Shown here in pieces: positions 33,262 to 47,430 of a stretch of DNA of 64,000 bases. Within the stretch, counting starts at the first letter, position 1, and each line of letters begins with the position of its first letter. Source of the DNA: Osedax fenrisi (Eukaryota > Annelida > Polychaeta > Sabellida > Siboglinidae). Made by a program: the position numbers and the translations under genes. The notes under the pieces were generated by a model that searched no databases, was not told the origin of the DNA, and saw nothing but the letters and a program-made list of their open reading frames with translations. The stretch lies in assembly GCA_964019155.1 (NCBI GenBank), contig OZ025243.1:8546365-8610364 (forward strand), written 5' to 3'.

Positions 33262-36200
33262 GCTACTAGAGAGCTTAGTTAAGCCTTACCTATCACTAGG
33301 TAATAGATAATGCTGGTAGTTATGCTGGTAGAGAGCTTAGTTAGGCCTTACATATCACTAGGTAATAGATAATGCTGGTAGTTATGCTACTAGAGAGCTT
33401 AGTTAGGCCTTACATATCACTAGGTAATAGATAATGCTGGTAGTTATGCTACTAGAGAGATTAGTTAGGCCTTACATATCACTAGGTAATAGATAATGCT
33501 GGTAGTTAAGCTACTAGAGAGCTTAGTTAGTCCTTACATATCACTAGGTAATAGATAATGCTGGTAGTTAAGCTACTAGAGAGATTAGTTAGGCCTTACC
33601 TATCACTAGGTAATAGATAATGCTGGTAGTTATGCTGGTAGAGAGATTAGTTAGGCCTTACATATCACTAGGTAATAGATAATGCTGGTAGTTAAGCTAC
33701 TAGAGAGCTTAGTTAGGCCTTACATATCACTAGGTAATAGATAATGCTGGTAGTTATGCTACTAGAGAGCTTAGTTAAGCCTTACCTATCACTAGGTAAT
33801 AGATAATGCTGGTAGTTATGCTACTAGAGAGCTTAGTTAGGCCTTACCTATCACTAGGTAATAGATAATGCTGGTAGTTAAGCTACTAGAGAGCTTAGTT
33901 AGGCCTTACATATCACTAGGTAATAGATAATGCTGGTAGTTAAGCTACTAGAGAGCTTAGTTAGGCCTTACATATCACTAGGTAATAGATAATGCTGGTA
34001 GTTAAGCTACTAGAGAGCTTAGTTAGGCCTTACCTATCACTAGGTAATAGATAATGCTGGTAGTTATGCTACTAGAGAGCTTAGTTAAGCCTTACCTATC
34101 ACTAGGTAATAGATAATGCTGGTAGTTATGCTACTAGAGAGCTTAGTTAGGCCTTACATATCACTAGGTAATAGATAATGCTGGTAGTTATGCTACTAGA
34201 GAGCTTAGTTACAGGCCTTACATATCACTAGGTAATAGATAATGCTGGTAGTTAAGCTACTAGAGAGATTAGTTAGGCCTTACCTATCACTAGGTAATAG
34301 ATAATGCTGGTAGTTATGCTGGTAGAGAGATTAGTTAGGCCTTACATATCACTAGGTAATAGATAATGCTGGTAGTTATGCTACTAGAGAGCTTAGTTAG
34401 GCCTTACCTATCACTAGGTAATAGATAATGCTGGTAGTTAAGCTACTAGAGAGCTTAGTTAGGCCTTACATATCACTAGGTAATAGATAATGCTGGTAGT
34501 TAAGCTACTAGAGAGCTTAGTTAGGCCTTACCTATCACTAGGTAATAGATAATGCTGGTAGTTATGCTACTAGAGAGATTAGTTAGGCCTTACATATCAC
34601 TAGGTAATAGATAATGCTGGTAGTTATGCTGGTAGAGAGATTAGTTAGGCCTTACATATCACTAGGTAATAGATAATGCTGGTAGTTATGCTACTAGAGA
34701 GATTAGTTAGGCCTTACATATCACTAGGTAATAGATAATGCTGGTAGTTATGCTACTAGAGAGCTTAGTTAGGCCTTACATATCACTAGGTAATAGATAA
34801 TGCTGGTAGTTATGCTACTAGAGAGCTTAGTTACAGGCCTTACATATCACTAGGTAATAGATAATGCTGGTAGTTATGCTGGTAGAGAGCTTAGTTAGGC
34901 CTTACATATCACTAGGTAATAGATAATGCTGGTAGTTATGCTACTAGAGAGATTAGTTAGGCCTTACATATCACTAGGTAATAGATAATGCTGGTAGTTA
35001 TGCTGGTAGAGAGATTAGTTAGGCCTTACATATCACTAGGTAATAGATAATGCTGGTAGTTAAGCTAATAGAGAGCTTAGTTAGGCCTTACATATCACTA
35101 GGTAATAGATAATGCTGGTAGTTATGCTACTAGAGAGCTTAGTTAAGCCTTACCTATCACTAGGTAATAGATAATGCTGGTAGTTATGCTACTAGAGAGC
35201 TTAGTTAGGCCTTACCTATCACTAGGTAATAGATAATGCTGGTAGTTAAGCTACTAGAGAGCTTAGTTAGGCCTTACATATCACTAGGTAATAGATAATG
35301 CTGGTAGTTATGCTACTAGAGAGCTTAGTTAAGCCTTACCTATCACTAGGTAATAGATAATGCTGGTAGTTATGCTACTAGAGAGCTTAGTTAGGCCTTA
35401 CCTATCACTAGGTAATAGATAATGCTGGTAGTTAAGCTACTAGAGAGCTTAGTTAGGCCTTACATATCACTAGGTAATAGATAATGCTGGTAGTTAAGCT
35501 ACTAGAGAGCTTAGTTAGGCCTTACATATCACTAGGTAATAGATAATGCTGGTAGTTAAGCTACTAGAGAGCTTAGTTAGGCCTTACCTATCACTAGGTA
35601 ATAGATAATGCTGGTAGTTATGCTACTAGAGAGCTTAGTTAGGCCTTACATATCACTAGGTAATAGATAATGCTGGTAGTTATGCTACTAGAGAGCTTAG
35701 TTAGGCCTTACATATCACTAGGTAATAGATAATGCTGGTAGTTATGCTACTAGAGAGCTTAGTTACAGGCCTTACATATCACTAGGTAATAGATAATGCT
35801 GGTAGTTAAGCTACTAGAGAGATTAGTTAGGCCTTACCTATCACTAGGTAATAGATAATGCTGGTAGTTATGCTGGTAGAGAGATTAGTTAGGCCTTACA
35901 TATCACTAGGTAATAGATAATGCTGGTAGTTATGCTACTAGAGAGCTTAGTTAGGCCTTACATATCACTAGGTAATAGATAATGCTGGTAGTTAAGCTAC
36001 TAGAGAGCTTAGTTAGGCCTTACATATCACTAGGTAATAGATAATGCTGGTAGTTATGCTACTAGAGAGCTTAGTTAAGCCTTACCTATCACTAGGTAAT
36101 AGATAATGCTGGTAGTTATGCTACTAGAGAGCTTAGTTAGGCCTTACCTATCACTAGGTAATAGATAATGCTGGTAGTTAAGCTACTAGAGAGCTTAGTT

Positions 36201-39200
36201 AGGCCTTACATATCACTAGGTAATAGATAATGCTGGTAGTTAAGCTACTAGAGAGCTTAGTTAGGCCTTACATATCACTAGGTAATAGATAATGCTGGTA
36301 GTTATGCTACTAGAGAGCTTAGTTAAGCCTTACCTATCACTAGGTAATAGATAATGCTGGTAGTTATGCTGGTAGAGAGCTTAGTTAGGCCTTACATATC
36401 ACTAGGTAATAGATAATGCTGGTAGTTATGCTACTAGATAGCTTAGTTAGGCCTTACATATCACTAGGTAATAGATAATGCTGGTAGTTATGCTACTAGA
36501 GAGATTAGTTAGGCCTTACATATCACTAGGTAATAGATAATGCTGGTAGTTAAGCTACTAGAGAGCTTAGTTAGTCCTTACATATCACTAGGTAATAGAT
36601 AATGCTGGTAGTTAAGCTACTAGAGAGATTAGTTAGGCCTTACCTATCACTAGGTAATAGATAATGCTGGTAGTTATGCTACTAGAGAGCTTAGTTAGGC
36701 CTTACATATCACTAGGTAATAGATAATGCTGGTAGTTAAGCTACTAGAGAGCTTAGTTAGGCCTTACATATCACTAGGTAATAGATAATGCTGGTAGTTA
36801 TGCTACTAGAGAGCTTAGTTACAGGCCTTACATATCACTAGGTAATAGATAATGCTGGTAGTTAAGCTACTAGAGAGATTAGTTAGGCCTTACCTATCAC
36901 TAGGTAATAGATAATGCTGGTAGTTATGCTGGTAGAGAGATTAGTTAGGCCTTACATATCACTAGGTAATAGATAATGCTGGTAGTTATGCTACTAGAGA
37001 GCTTAGTTAGGCCTTACCTATCACTAGGTAATAGATAATGCTGGTAGTTAAGCTACTAGAGAGCTTAGTTAAGCCTTACCTATCACTAGGTAATAGATAA
37101 TGCTGGTAGTTATGCTGGTAGAGAGCTTAGTTAGGCCTTACATATCACTAGGTAATAGATAATGCTGGTAGTTATGCTACTAGAGAGCTTAGTTAGGCCT
37201 TACATATCACTAGGTAATAGATAATGCTGGTAGTTATGCTACTAGAGAGATTAGTTAGGCCTTACATATCACTAGGTAATAGATAATGCTGGTAGTTAAG
37301 CTACTAGAGAGCTTAGTTAGTCCTTACATATCACTAGGTAATAGATAATGCTGGTAGTTAAGCTACTAGAGAGATTAGTTAGGCCTTACCTATCACTAGG
37401 TAATAGATAATGCTGGTAGTTATGCTGGTAGAGAGATTAGTTAGGCCTTACATATCACTAGGTAATAGATAATGCTGGTAGTTAAGCTACTAGAGAGCTT
37501 AGTTAGGCCTTACATATCACTAGGTAATAGATAATGCTGGTAGTTATGCTACTAGAGAGCTTAGTTAAGCCTTACCTATCACTAGGTAATAGATAATGCT
37601 GGTAGTTATGCTACTAGAGAGCTTAGTTAGGCCTTACCTATCACTAGGTAATAGATAATGCTGGTAGTTAAGCTACTAGAGAGCTTAGTTAGGCCTTACA
37701 TATCACTAGGTAATAGATAATGCTGGTAGTTAAGCTACTAGAGAGCTTAGTTAGGCCTTACATATCACTAGGTAATAGATAATGCTGGTAGTTAAGCTAC
37801 TAGAGAGCTTAGTTAGGCCTTACCTATCACTAGGTAATAGATAATGCTGGTAGTTATGCTACTAGAGAGCTTAGTTAAGCCTTACCTATCACTAGGTAAT
37901 AGATAATGCTGGTAGTTATGCTACTAGAGAGCTTAGTTAGGCCTTACATATCACTAGGTAATAGATAATGCTGGTAGTTATGCTACTAGAGAGCTTAGTT
38001 ACAGGCCTTACATATCACTAGGTAATAGATAATGCTGGTAGTTAAGCTACTAGAGAGATTAGTTAGGCCTTACCTATCACTAGGTAATAGATAATGCTGG
38101 TAGTTATGCTGGTAGAGAGATTAGTTAGGCCTTACATATCACTAGGTAATAGATAATGCTGGTAGTTATGCTACTAGAGAGCTTAGTTAGGCCTTACCTA
38201 TCACTAGGTAATAGATAATGCTGGTAGTTAAGCTACTAGAGAGCTTAGTTAGGCCTTACATATCACTAGGTAATAGATAATGCTGGTAGTTAAGCTACTA
38301 GAGAGCTTAGTTAGGCCTTACCTATCACTAGGTAATAGATAATGCTGGTAGTTATGCTACTAGAGAGATTAGTTAGGCCTTACATATCACTAGGTAATAG
38401 ATAATGCTGGTAGTTATGCTGGTAGAGAGATTAGTTAGGCCTTACATATCACTAGGTAATAGATAATGCTGGTAGTTATGCTACTAGAGAGATTAGTTAG
38501 GCCTTACATATCACTAGGTAATAGATAATGCTGGTAGTTATGCTACTAGAGAGCTTAGTTAGGCCTTACATATCACTAGGTAATAGATAATGCTGGTAGT
38601 TATGCTACTAGAGAGCTTAGTTACAGGCCTTACATATCACTAGGTAATAGATAATGCTGGTAGTTATGCTGGTAGAGAGCTTAGTTAGGCCTTACATATC
38701 ACTAGGTAATAGATAATGCTGGTAGTTATGCTACTAGAGAGATTAGTTAGGCCTTACATATCACTAGGTAATAGATAATGCTGGTAGTTATGCTGGTAGA
38801 GAGATTAGTTAGGCCTTACATATCACTAGGTAATAGATAATGCTGGTAGTTAAGCTAATAGAGAGCTTAGTTAGGCCTTACATATCACTAGGTAATAGAT
38901 AATGCTGGTAGTTATGCTACTAGAGAGCTTAGTTAAGCCTTACCTATCACTAGGTAATAGATAATGCTGGTAGTTATGCTACTAGAGAGCTTAGTTAGGC
39001 CTTACCTATCACTAGGTAATAGATAATGCTGGTAGTTAAGCTACTAGAGAGCTTAGTTAGGCCTTACATATCACTAGGTAATAGATAATGCTGGTAGTTA
39101 TGCTACTAGAGAGCTTAGTTAAGCCTTACCTATCACTAGGTAATAGATAATGCTGGTAGTTATGCTACTAGAGAGCTTAGTTAGGCCTTACCTATCACTA

Positions 39201-40650
39201 GGTAATAGATAATGCTGGTAGTTAAGCTACTAGAGAGCTTAGTTAGGCCTTACATATCACTAGGTAATAGATAATGCTGGTAGTTAAGCTACTAGAGAGC
39301 TTAGTTAGGCCTTACATATCACTAGGTAATAGATAATGCTGGTAGTTAAGCTACTAGAGAGCTTAGTTAGGCCTTACCTATCACTAGGTAATAGATAATG
39401 CTGGTAGTTATGCTACTAGAGAGCTTAGTTAGGCCTTACATATCACTAGGTAATAGATAATGCTGGTAGTTATGCTACTAGAGAGCTTAGTTAGGCCTTA
39501 CATATCACTAGGTAATAGATAATGCTGGTAGTTATGCTACTAGAGAGCTTAGTTACAGGCCTTACATATCACTAGGTAATAGATAATGCTGGTAGTTAAG
39601 CTACTAGAGAGATTAGTTAGGCCTTACCTATCACTAGGTAATAGATAATGCTGGTAGTTATGCTGGTAGAGAGATTAGTTAGGCCTTACATATCACTAGG
39701 TAATAGATAATGCTGGTAGTTATGCTACTAGAGAGCTTAGTTAGGCCTTACATATCACTAGGTAATAGATAATGCTGGTAGTTAAGCTACTAGAGAGCTT
39801 AGTTAGGCCTTACATATCACTAGGTAATAGATAATGCTGGTAGTTAAGCTACTAGAGAGCTTAGTTAGGCCTTACCTATCACTAGGTAATAGATAATGCT
39901 GGTAGTTATGCTACTAGAGAGCTTAGTTAGGCCTTACCTATCACTAGGTAATAGATAATGCTGGTAGTTATGCTACTAGAGAGCTTAGTTAGGCCTTACA
40001 TATCACTAGGTAATAGATAATGCTGGTAGTTATGCTACTAGAGAGCTTAGTTAAGCCTTACCTATCACTAGGTAATAGATAATGCTGGTAGTTATGCTAC
40101 TAGAGAGCTTAGTTAGGCCTTACCTATCACTAGGTAATAGATAATGCTGGTAGTTAAGCTACTAGAGAGCTTAGTTAGGCCTTACATATCACTAGGTAAT
40201 AGATAATGCTGGTAGTTAAGCTACTAGAGAGCTTAGTTAGGCCTTACATATCACTAGGTAATAGATAATGCTGGTAGTTATGCTACTAGAGAGCTTAGTT
40301 AAGCCTTACCTATCACTAGGTAATAGATAATGCTGGTAGTTATGCTGGTAGAGAGCTTAGTTAGGCCTTACATATCACTAGGTAATAGATAATGCTGGTA
40401 GTTATGCTACTAGATAGCTTAGTTAGGCCTTACATATCACTAGGTAATAGATAATGCTGGTAGTTATGCTACTAGAGAGATTAGTTAGGCCTTACATATC
40501 ACTAGGTAATAGATAATGCTGGTAGTTAAGCTACTAGAGAGCTTAGTTAGTCCTTACATATCACTAGGTAATAGATAATGCTGGTAGTTAAGCTACTAGA
40601 GAGATTAGTTAGGCCTTACCTATCACTAGGTAATAGATAATGCTGGTAGT
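33262..40650. repeat. Higher-order duplication in the satellite, 3,790-bp offset
   Basis: The order of unit variants from 33262 recurs from 37052 at a constant offset of 3,790 bp (61 units, four of them 64-mers). Rare variants line up, for example TTAGTCC near 33530/37320 and GCTAATAGA near 35067/38857. Near 39840 the second copy has three extra units (offset becomes 3,976, seen in the rare TAGATAGC variant at 36435/40411), and matching ends near 36680/40655. Confidence 0.85.
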
Positions 40651-43600
40651 TATGCTGGTAGAGAGATTAGTTAGGCCTTACATATCACTAGGTAATAGAT
40701 AATGCTGGTAGTTATGCTACTAGAGAGCTTAGTTAGGCCTTACATATCACTAGGTAATAGATAATGCTGGTAGTTAAGCTACTAGAGAGCTTAGTTAGGC
40801 CTTACATATCACTAGGTAATAGATAATGCTGGTAGTTATGCTACTAGAGAGCTTAGTTAAGCCTTACCTATCACTAGGTAATAGATAATGCTGGTAGTTA
40901 TGCTACTAGAGAGCTTAGTTAGGCCTTACCTATCACTAGGTAATAGATAATGCTGGTAGTTAAGCTACTAGAGAGCTTAGTTAGGCCTTACATATCACTA
41001 GGTAATAGATAATGCTGGTAGTTAAGCTACTAGAGAGCTTAGTTAGGCCTTACATATCACTAGGTAATAGATAATGCTGGTAGTTAAGCTACTAGAGAGC
41101 TTAGTTAGGCCTTACCTATCACTAGGTAATAGATAATGCTGGTAGTTATGCTACTAGAGAGCTTAGTTAGGCCTTACATATCACTAGGTAATAGATAATG
41201 CTGGTAGTTATGCTACTAGAGAGCTTAGTTACAGGCCTTACCTATCACTAGGTAATAGATAATGCTGGTAGTTATGCTACTAGAGAGATTAGTTAGGCCT
41301 TACATATCACTAGGTAATAGATAATGCTGGTAGTTAAGCTACTAGAGAGCTTAGTTAGGCCTTACCTATCACTAGGTAATAGATAATGCTGGTAGTTAAG
41401 CTACTAGAGAGCTTAGTTAGGCCTTACCTATCACTAGGTAATAGATAATGCTGGTAGTTATGCTACTAGAGAGCTTAGTTAGGCCTTACATATCACTAGG
41501 TAATAGATAATGCTGGTAGTTATGCTGGTAGAGAGATTAGTTACAGGCCTTACATATCACTAGGTAATAGATAATGCTGGTAGTTATGCTACTAGAGAGC
41601 TTAGTTAGGCCTTACATATCACTAGGTAATAGATAATGCTGGTAGTTATGCTGGTAGAGAGATTAGTTACAGGCCTTACATATCACTAGGTAATAGATAA
41701 TGCTGGTAGTTATGCTACTAGAGAGCTTAGTTAGGCCTTACATATCACTAGGTAATAGATAATGCTGGTAGTTATGCTGGTAGAGAGATTAGTTACAGGC
41801 CTTACATATCACTAGGTAATAGATAATGCTGGTAGTTATGCTACTAGAGAGCTTAGTTAGGCCTTACATATCACTAGGTAATAGATAATGCTGGTAGTTA
41901 TGCTGGTAGAGAGATTAGTTAGGCCTTACATATCACTAGGTAATAGATAATGCTGGTAGTTATGCTGTTAGAGAGCTTAGTTAGGCCTTACATATCACTA
42001 GGTAATAGATAATGCTGGTAGTTATGCTACTAGAGAGCTTAGTTACAGGCCTTACCTATCACTAGGTAATAGATAATGCTGGTAGTTATGCTGGTAGAGA
42101 GCTTAGTTAGGCCTTACATATCACTAGGTAATAGATAATGCTGGTAGTTATGCTACTAGAGAGCTTAGTTAGGCCTTACATATCACTAGGTAATAGATAA
42201 TGCTGGTAGTTATGCTACTAGAGAGCTTAGTTAGGCCTTACATATCACTAGGTAATAGATAATGCTGGTAGTTATGCTACTAGAGAGCTTAGTTAAGCCT
42301 TACCTATCACTAGGTAATAGATAATGCTGGTAGTTATGCTACTAGAGAGATTAGTTAGGCCTTACATATCACTAGGTAATAGATAATGCTGGTAGTTATG
42401 CTACTAGAGAGCTTAGTTAGGCCTTACATATCACTAGGTAATAGATAATGCTGGTAGTTAAGCTACTAGAGAGCTTAGTTAGGCCTTACATATCACTAGG
42501 TAATAGATAATGCTGGTAGTTATGCTACTAGAGAGATTAGTTAGGCCTTACATATCACTAGGTAATAGATAATGCTGGTAGTTAAGCTACTAGAGAGCTT
42601 AGTTAGGCCTTACATATCACTAGGTAATAGATAATGCTGGTAGTTATGCTACTAGAGAGCTTAGTTAAGCCTTACCTATCACTAGGTAATAGATAATGCT
42701 GGTAGTTATGCTACTAGAGAGCTTAGTTAGGCCTTACCTATCACTAGGTAATAGATAATGCTGGTAGTTAAGCTACTAGAGAGCTTAGTTAGGCCTTACA
42801 TATCACTAGGTAATAGATAATGCTGGTAGTTAAGCTACTAGAGAGCTTAGTTAGGCCTTACATATCACTAGGTAATAGATAATGCTGGTAGTTAAGCTAC
42901 TAGAGAGCTTAGTTAGGCCTTACCTATCACTAGGTAATAGATAATGCTGGTAGTTATGCTACTAGAGAGCTTAGTTAAGCCTTACCTATCACTAGGTAAT
43001 AGATAATGCTGGTAGTTATGCTACTAGAGAGCTTAGTTAGGCCTTACATATCACTAGGTAATAGATAATGCTGGTAGTTATGCTACTAGAGAGCTTAGTT
43101 ACAGGCCTTACATATCACTAGGTAATAGATAATGCTGGTAGTTATGCTACTAGAGAGATTAGTTAGGCCTTACATATCACTAGGTAATAGATAATGCTGG
43201 TAGTTAAGCTACTAGAGAGCTTAGTTAGGCCTTACCTATCACTAGGTAATAGATAATGCTGGTAGTTAAGCTACTAGAGAGCTTAGTTAGGCCTTACCTA
43301 TCACTAGGTAATAGATAATGCTGGTAGTTATGCTACTAGAGAGCTTAGTTAGGCCTTACATATCACTAGGTAATAGATAATGCTGGTAGTTATGCTGGTA
43401 GAGAGATTAGTTACAGGCCTTACATATCACTAGGTAATAGATAATGCTGGTAGTTATGCTACTAGAGAGCTTAGTTAGGCCTTACATATCACTAGGTAAT
43501 AGATAATGCTGGTAGTTATGCTGGTAGAGAGATTAGTTACAGGCCTTACATATCACTAGGTAATAGATAATGCTGGTAGTTATGCTACTAGAGAGCTTAG

Positions 43601-46600
43601 TTAGGCCTTACATATCACTAGGTAATAGATAATGCTGGTAGTTATGCTGGTAGAGAGATTAGTTACAGGCCTTACATATCACTAGGTAATAGATAATGCT
43701 GGTAGTTATGCTACTAGAGAGCTTAGTTAGGCCTTACATATCACTAGGTAATAGATAATGCTGGTAGTTATGCTGGTAGAGAGATTAGTTAGGCCTTACA
43801 TATCACTAGGTAATAGATAATGCTGGTAGTTATGCTGGTAGAGAGCTTAGTTAGGCCTTACATATCACTAGGTAATAGATAATGCTGGTAGTTATGCTAC
43901 TAGAGAGCTTAGTTACAGGCCTTACCTATCACTAGGTAATAGATAATGCTGGTAGTTATGCTACTAGAGAGATTAGTTAGGCCTTACATATCACTAGGTA
44001 ATAGATAATGCTGGTAGTTATGCTACTAGAGAGCTTAGTTAGGCCTTACATATCACTAGGTAATAGATAATGCTGGTAGTTAAGCTACTAGAGAGCTTAG
44101 TTAGGCCTTACATATCACTAGGTAATAGATAATGCTGGTAGTTATGCTACTAGAGAGATTAGTTAGGCCTTACATATCACTAGGTAATAGATAATGCTGG
44201 TAGTTAAGCTACTAGAGAGCTTAGTTAGGCCTTACATATCACTAGGTAATAGATAATGCTGGTAGTTATGCTACTAGAGAGCTTAGTTAAGCCTTACCTA
44301 TCACTAGGTAATAGATAATGCTGGTAGTTATGCTACTAGAGAGCTTAGTTAGGCCTTACCTATCACTAGGTAATAGATAATGCTGGTAGTTAAGCTACTA
44401 GAGAGCTTAGTTAGGCCTTACATATCACTAGGTAATAGATAATGCTGGTAGTTAAGCTACTAGAGAGCTTAGTTAGGCCTTACATATCACTAGGTAATAG
44501 ATAATGCTGGTAGTTAAGCTACTAGAGAGCTTAGTTAGGCCTTACCTATCACTAGGTAATAGATAATGCTGGTAGTTATGCTACTAGAGAGCTTAGTTAA
44601 GCCTTACCTATCACTAGGTAATAGATAATGCTGGTAGTTATGCTACTAGAGAGCTTAGTTAGGCCTTACATATCACTAGGTAATAGATAATGCTGGTAGT
44701 TATGCTACTAGAGAGCTTAGTTACAGGCCTTACATATCACTAGGTAATAGATAATGCTGGTAGTTAAGCTACTAGAGAGATTAGTTAGGCCTTACCTATC
44801 ACTAGGTAATAGATAATGCTGGTAGTTATGCTACTAGAGAGCTTAGTTAGGCCTTACCTATCACTAGGTAATAGATAATGCTGGTAGTTAAGCTACTAGA
44901 GAGCTTAGTTAGGCCTTACATATCACTAGGTAATAGATAATGCTGGTAGTTAAGCTACTAGAGAGCTTAGTTAGGCCTTACATATCACTAGGTAATAGAT
45001 AATGCTGGTAGTTAAGCTACTAGAGAGCTTAGTTAGGCCTTACCTATCACTAGGTAATAGATAATGCTGGTAGTTATGCTACTAGAGAGCTTAGTTAGGC
45101 CTTACATATCACTAGGTAATAGATAATGCTGGTAGTTATGCTACTAGAGAGCTTAGTTAGGCCTTACATATCACTAGGTAATAGATAATGCTGGTAGTTA
45201 TGCTACTAGAGAGCTTAGTTACAGGCCTTACATATCACTAGGTAATAGATAATGCTGGTAGTTAAGCTACCAGAGAGATTAGTTAGGCCTTACCTATCAC
45301 TAGGTAATAGATAATGCTGGTAGTTATGCTGGTAGAGAGATTAGTTAGGCCTTACATATCACTAGGTAATAGATAATGCTGGTAGTTATGCTACTAGAGA
45401 GCTTAGTTAGGCCTTACATATCACTAGGTAATAGATAATGCTGGTAGTTAAGCTACTAGAGAGCTTAGTTAGGCCTTACATATCACTAGGTAATAGATAA
45501 TGCTGGTAGTTATGCTACTAGAGAGCTTAGTTAAGCCTTACCTATCACTAGGTAATAGATAATGCTGGTAGTTATGCTACTAGAGAGCTTAGTTAGGCCT
45601 TACCTATCACTAGGTAATAGATAATGCTGGTAGTTAAGCTACTAGAGAGCTTAGTTAGGCCTTACATATCACTAGGTAATAGATAATGCTGGTAGTTAAG
45701 CTACTAGAGAGCTTAGTTAGGCCTTACATATCACTAGGTAATAGATAATGCTGGTAGTTATGCTACTAGAGAGCTTAGTTAAGCCTTACCTATCACTAGG
45801 TAATAGATAATGCTGGTAGTTATGCTGGTAGAGAGCTTAGTTAGGCCTTACATATCACTAGGTAATAGATAATGCTGGTAGTTATGCTACTAGAGAGCTT
45901 AGTTAGGCCTTACATATCACTAGGTAATAGATAATGCTGGTAGTTATGCTACTAGAGAGATTAGTTAGGCCTTACATATCACTAGGTAATAGATAATGCT
46001 GGTAGTTAAGCTACTAGAGAGCTTAGTTAGTCCTTACATATCACTAGGTAATAGATAATGCTGGTAGTTAAGCTACTAGAGAGATTAGTTAGGCCTTACC
46101 TATCACTAGGTAATAGATAATGCTGGTAGTTATGCTGGTAGAGAGATTAGTTAGGCCTTACATATCACTAGGTAATAGATAATGCTGGTAGTTATGCTAC
46201 TAGAGAGCTTAGTTAGGCCTTACATATCACTAGGTAATAGATAATGCTGGTAGTTAAGCTACTAGAGAGCTTAGTTAGGCCTTACATATCACTAGGTAAT
46301 AGATAATGCTGGTAGTTATGCTACTAGAGAGCTTAGTTAAGCCTTACCTATCACTAGGTAATAGATAATGCTGGTAGTTATGCTACTAGAGAGCTTAGTT
46401 AGGCCTTACCTATCACTAGGTAATAGATAATGCTGGTAGTTAAGCTACTAGAGAGCTTAGTTAGGCCTTACATATCACTAGGTAATAGATAATGCTGGTA
46501 GTTAAGCTACTAGAGAGCTTAGTTAGGCCTTACATATCACTAGGTAATAGATAATGCTGGTAGTTAAGCTACTAGAGAGCTTAGTTAGGCCTTACCTATC

Positions 46601-47430
46601 ACTAGGTAATAGATAATGCTGGTAGTTATGCTACTAGAGAGCTTAGTTAGGCCTTACATATCACTAGGTAATAGATAATGCTGGTAGTTATGCTACTAGA
46701 GAGCTTAGTTACAGGCCTTACCTATCACTAGGTAATAGATAATGCTGGTAGTTATGCTACTAGAGAGATTAGTTAGGCCTTACATATCACTAGGTAATAG
46801 ATAATGCTGGTAGTTAAGCTACTAGAGAGCTTAGTTAGGCCTTACCTATCACTAGGTAATAGATAATGCTGGTAGTTAAGCTACTAGAGAGCTTAGTTAG
46901 GCCTTACCTATCACTAGGTAATAGATAATGCTGGTAGTTATGCTACTAGAGAGCTTAGTTAGGCCTTACATATCACTAGGTAATAGATAATGCTGGTAGT
47001 TATGCTGGTAGAGAGATTAGTTACAGGCCTTACATATCACTAGGTAATAGATAATGCTGGTAGTTATGCTACTAGAGAGCTTAGTTAGGCCTTACATATC
47101 ACTAGGTAATAGATAATGCTGGTAGTTATGCTGGTAGAGAGATTAGTTACAGGCCTTACATATCACTAGGTAATAGATAATGCTGGTAGTTATGCTACTA
47201 GAGAGCTTAGTTAGGCCTTACATATCACTAGGTAATAGATAATGCTGGTAGTTATGCTGGTAGAGAGATTAGTTACAGGCCTTACATATCACTAGGTAAT
47301 AGATAATGCTGGTAGTTATGCTACTAGAGAGCTTAGTTAGGCCTTACATATCACTAGGTAATAGATAATGCTGGTAGTTATGCTGGTAGAGAGATTAGTT
47401 AGGCCTTACATATCACTAGGTAATAGATAA
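40262..47430. repeat. Higher-order duplication in the satellite, 5,480-bp offset
   Basis: Unit-variant order at about 40262-41950 recurs at about 45742-47430 (offset 5,480 bp), including the TTAGTCC variant at 40548/46028 and the alternating GATTAGTTACAGG block at 41521/47001. The same alternating block also appears near 43391 and 29960. A few single-base differences exist, so it is somewhat older than the 5,468-bp duplication. Confidence 0.75.
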
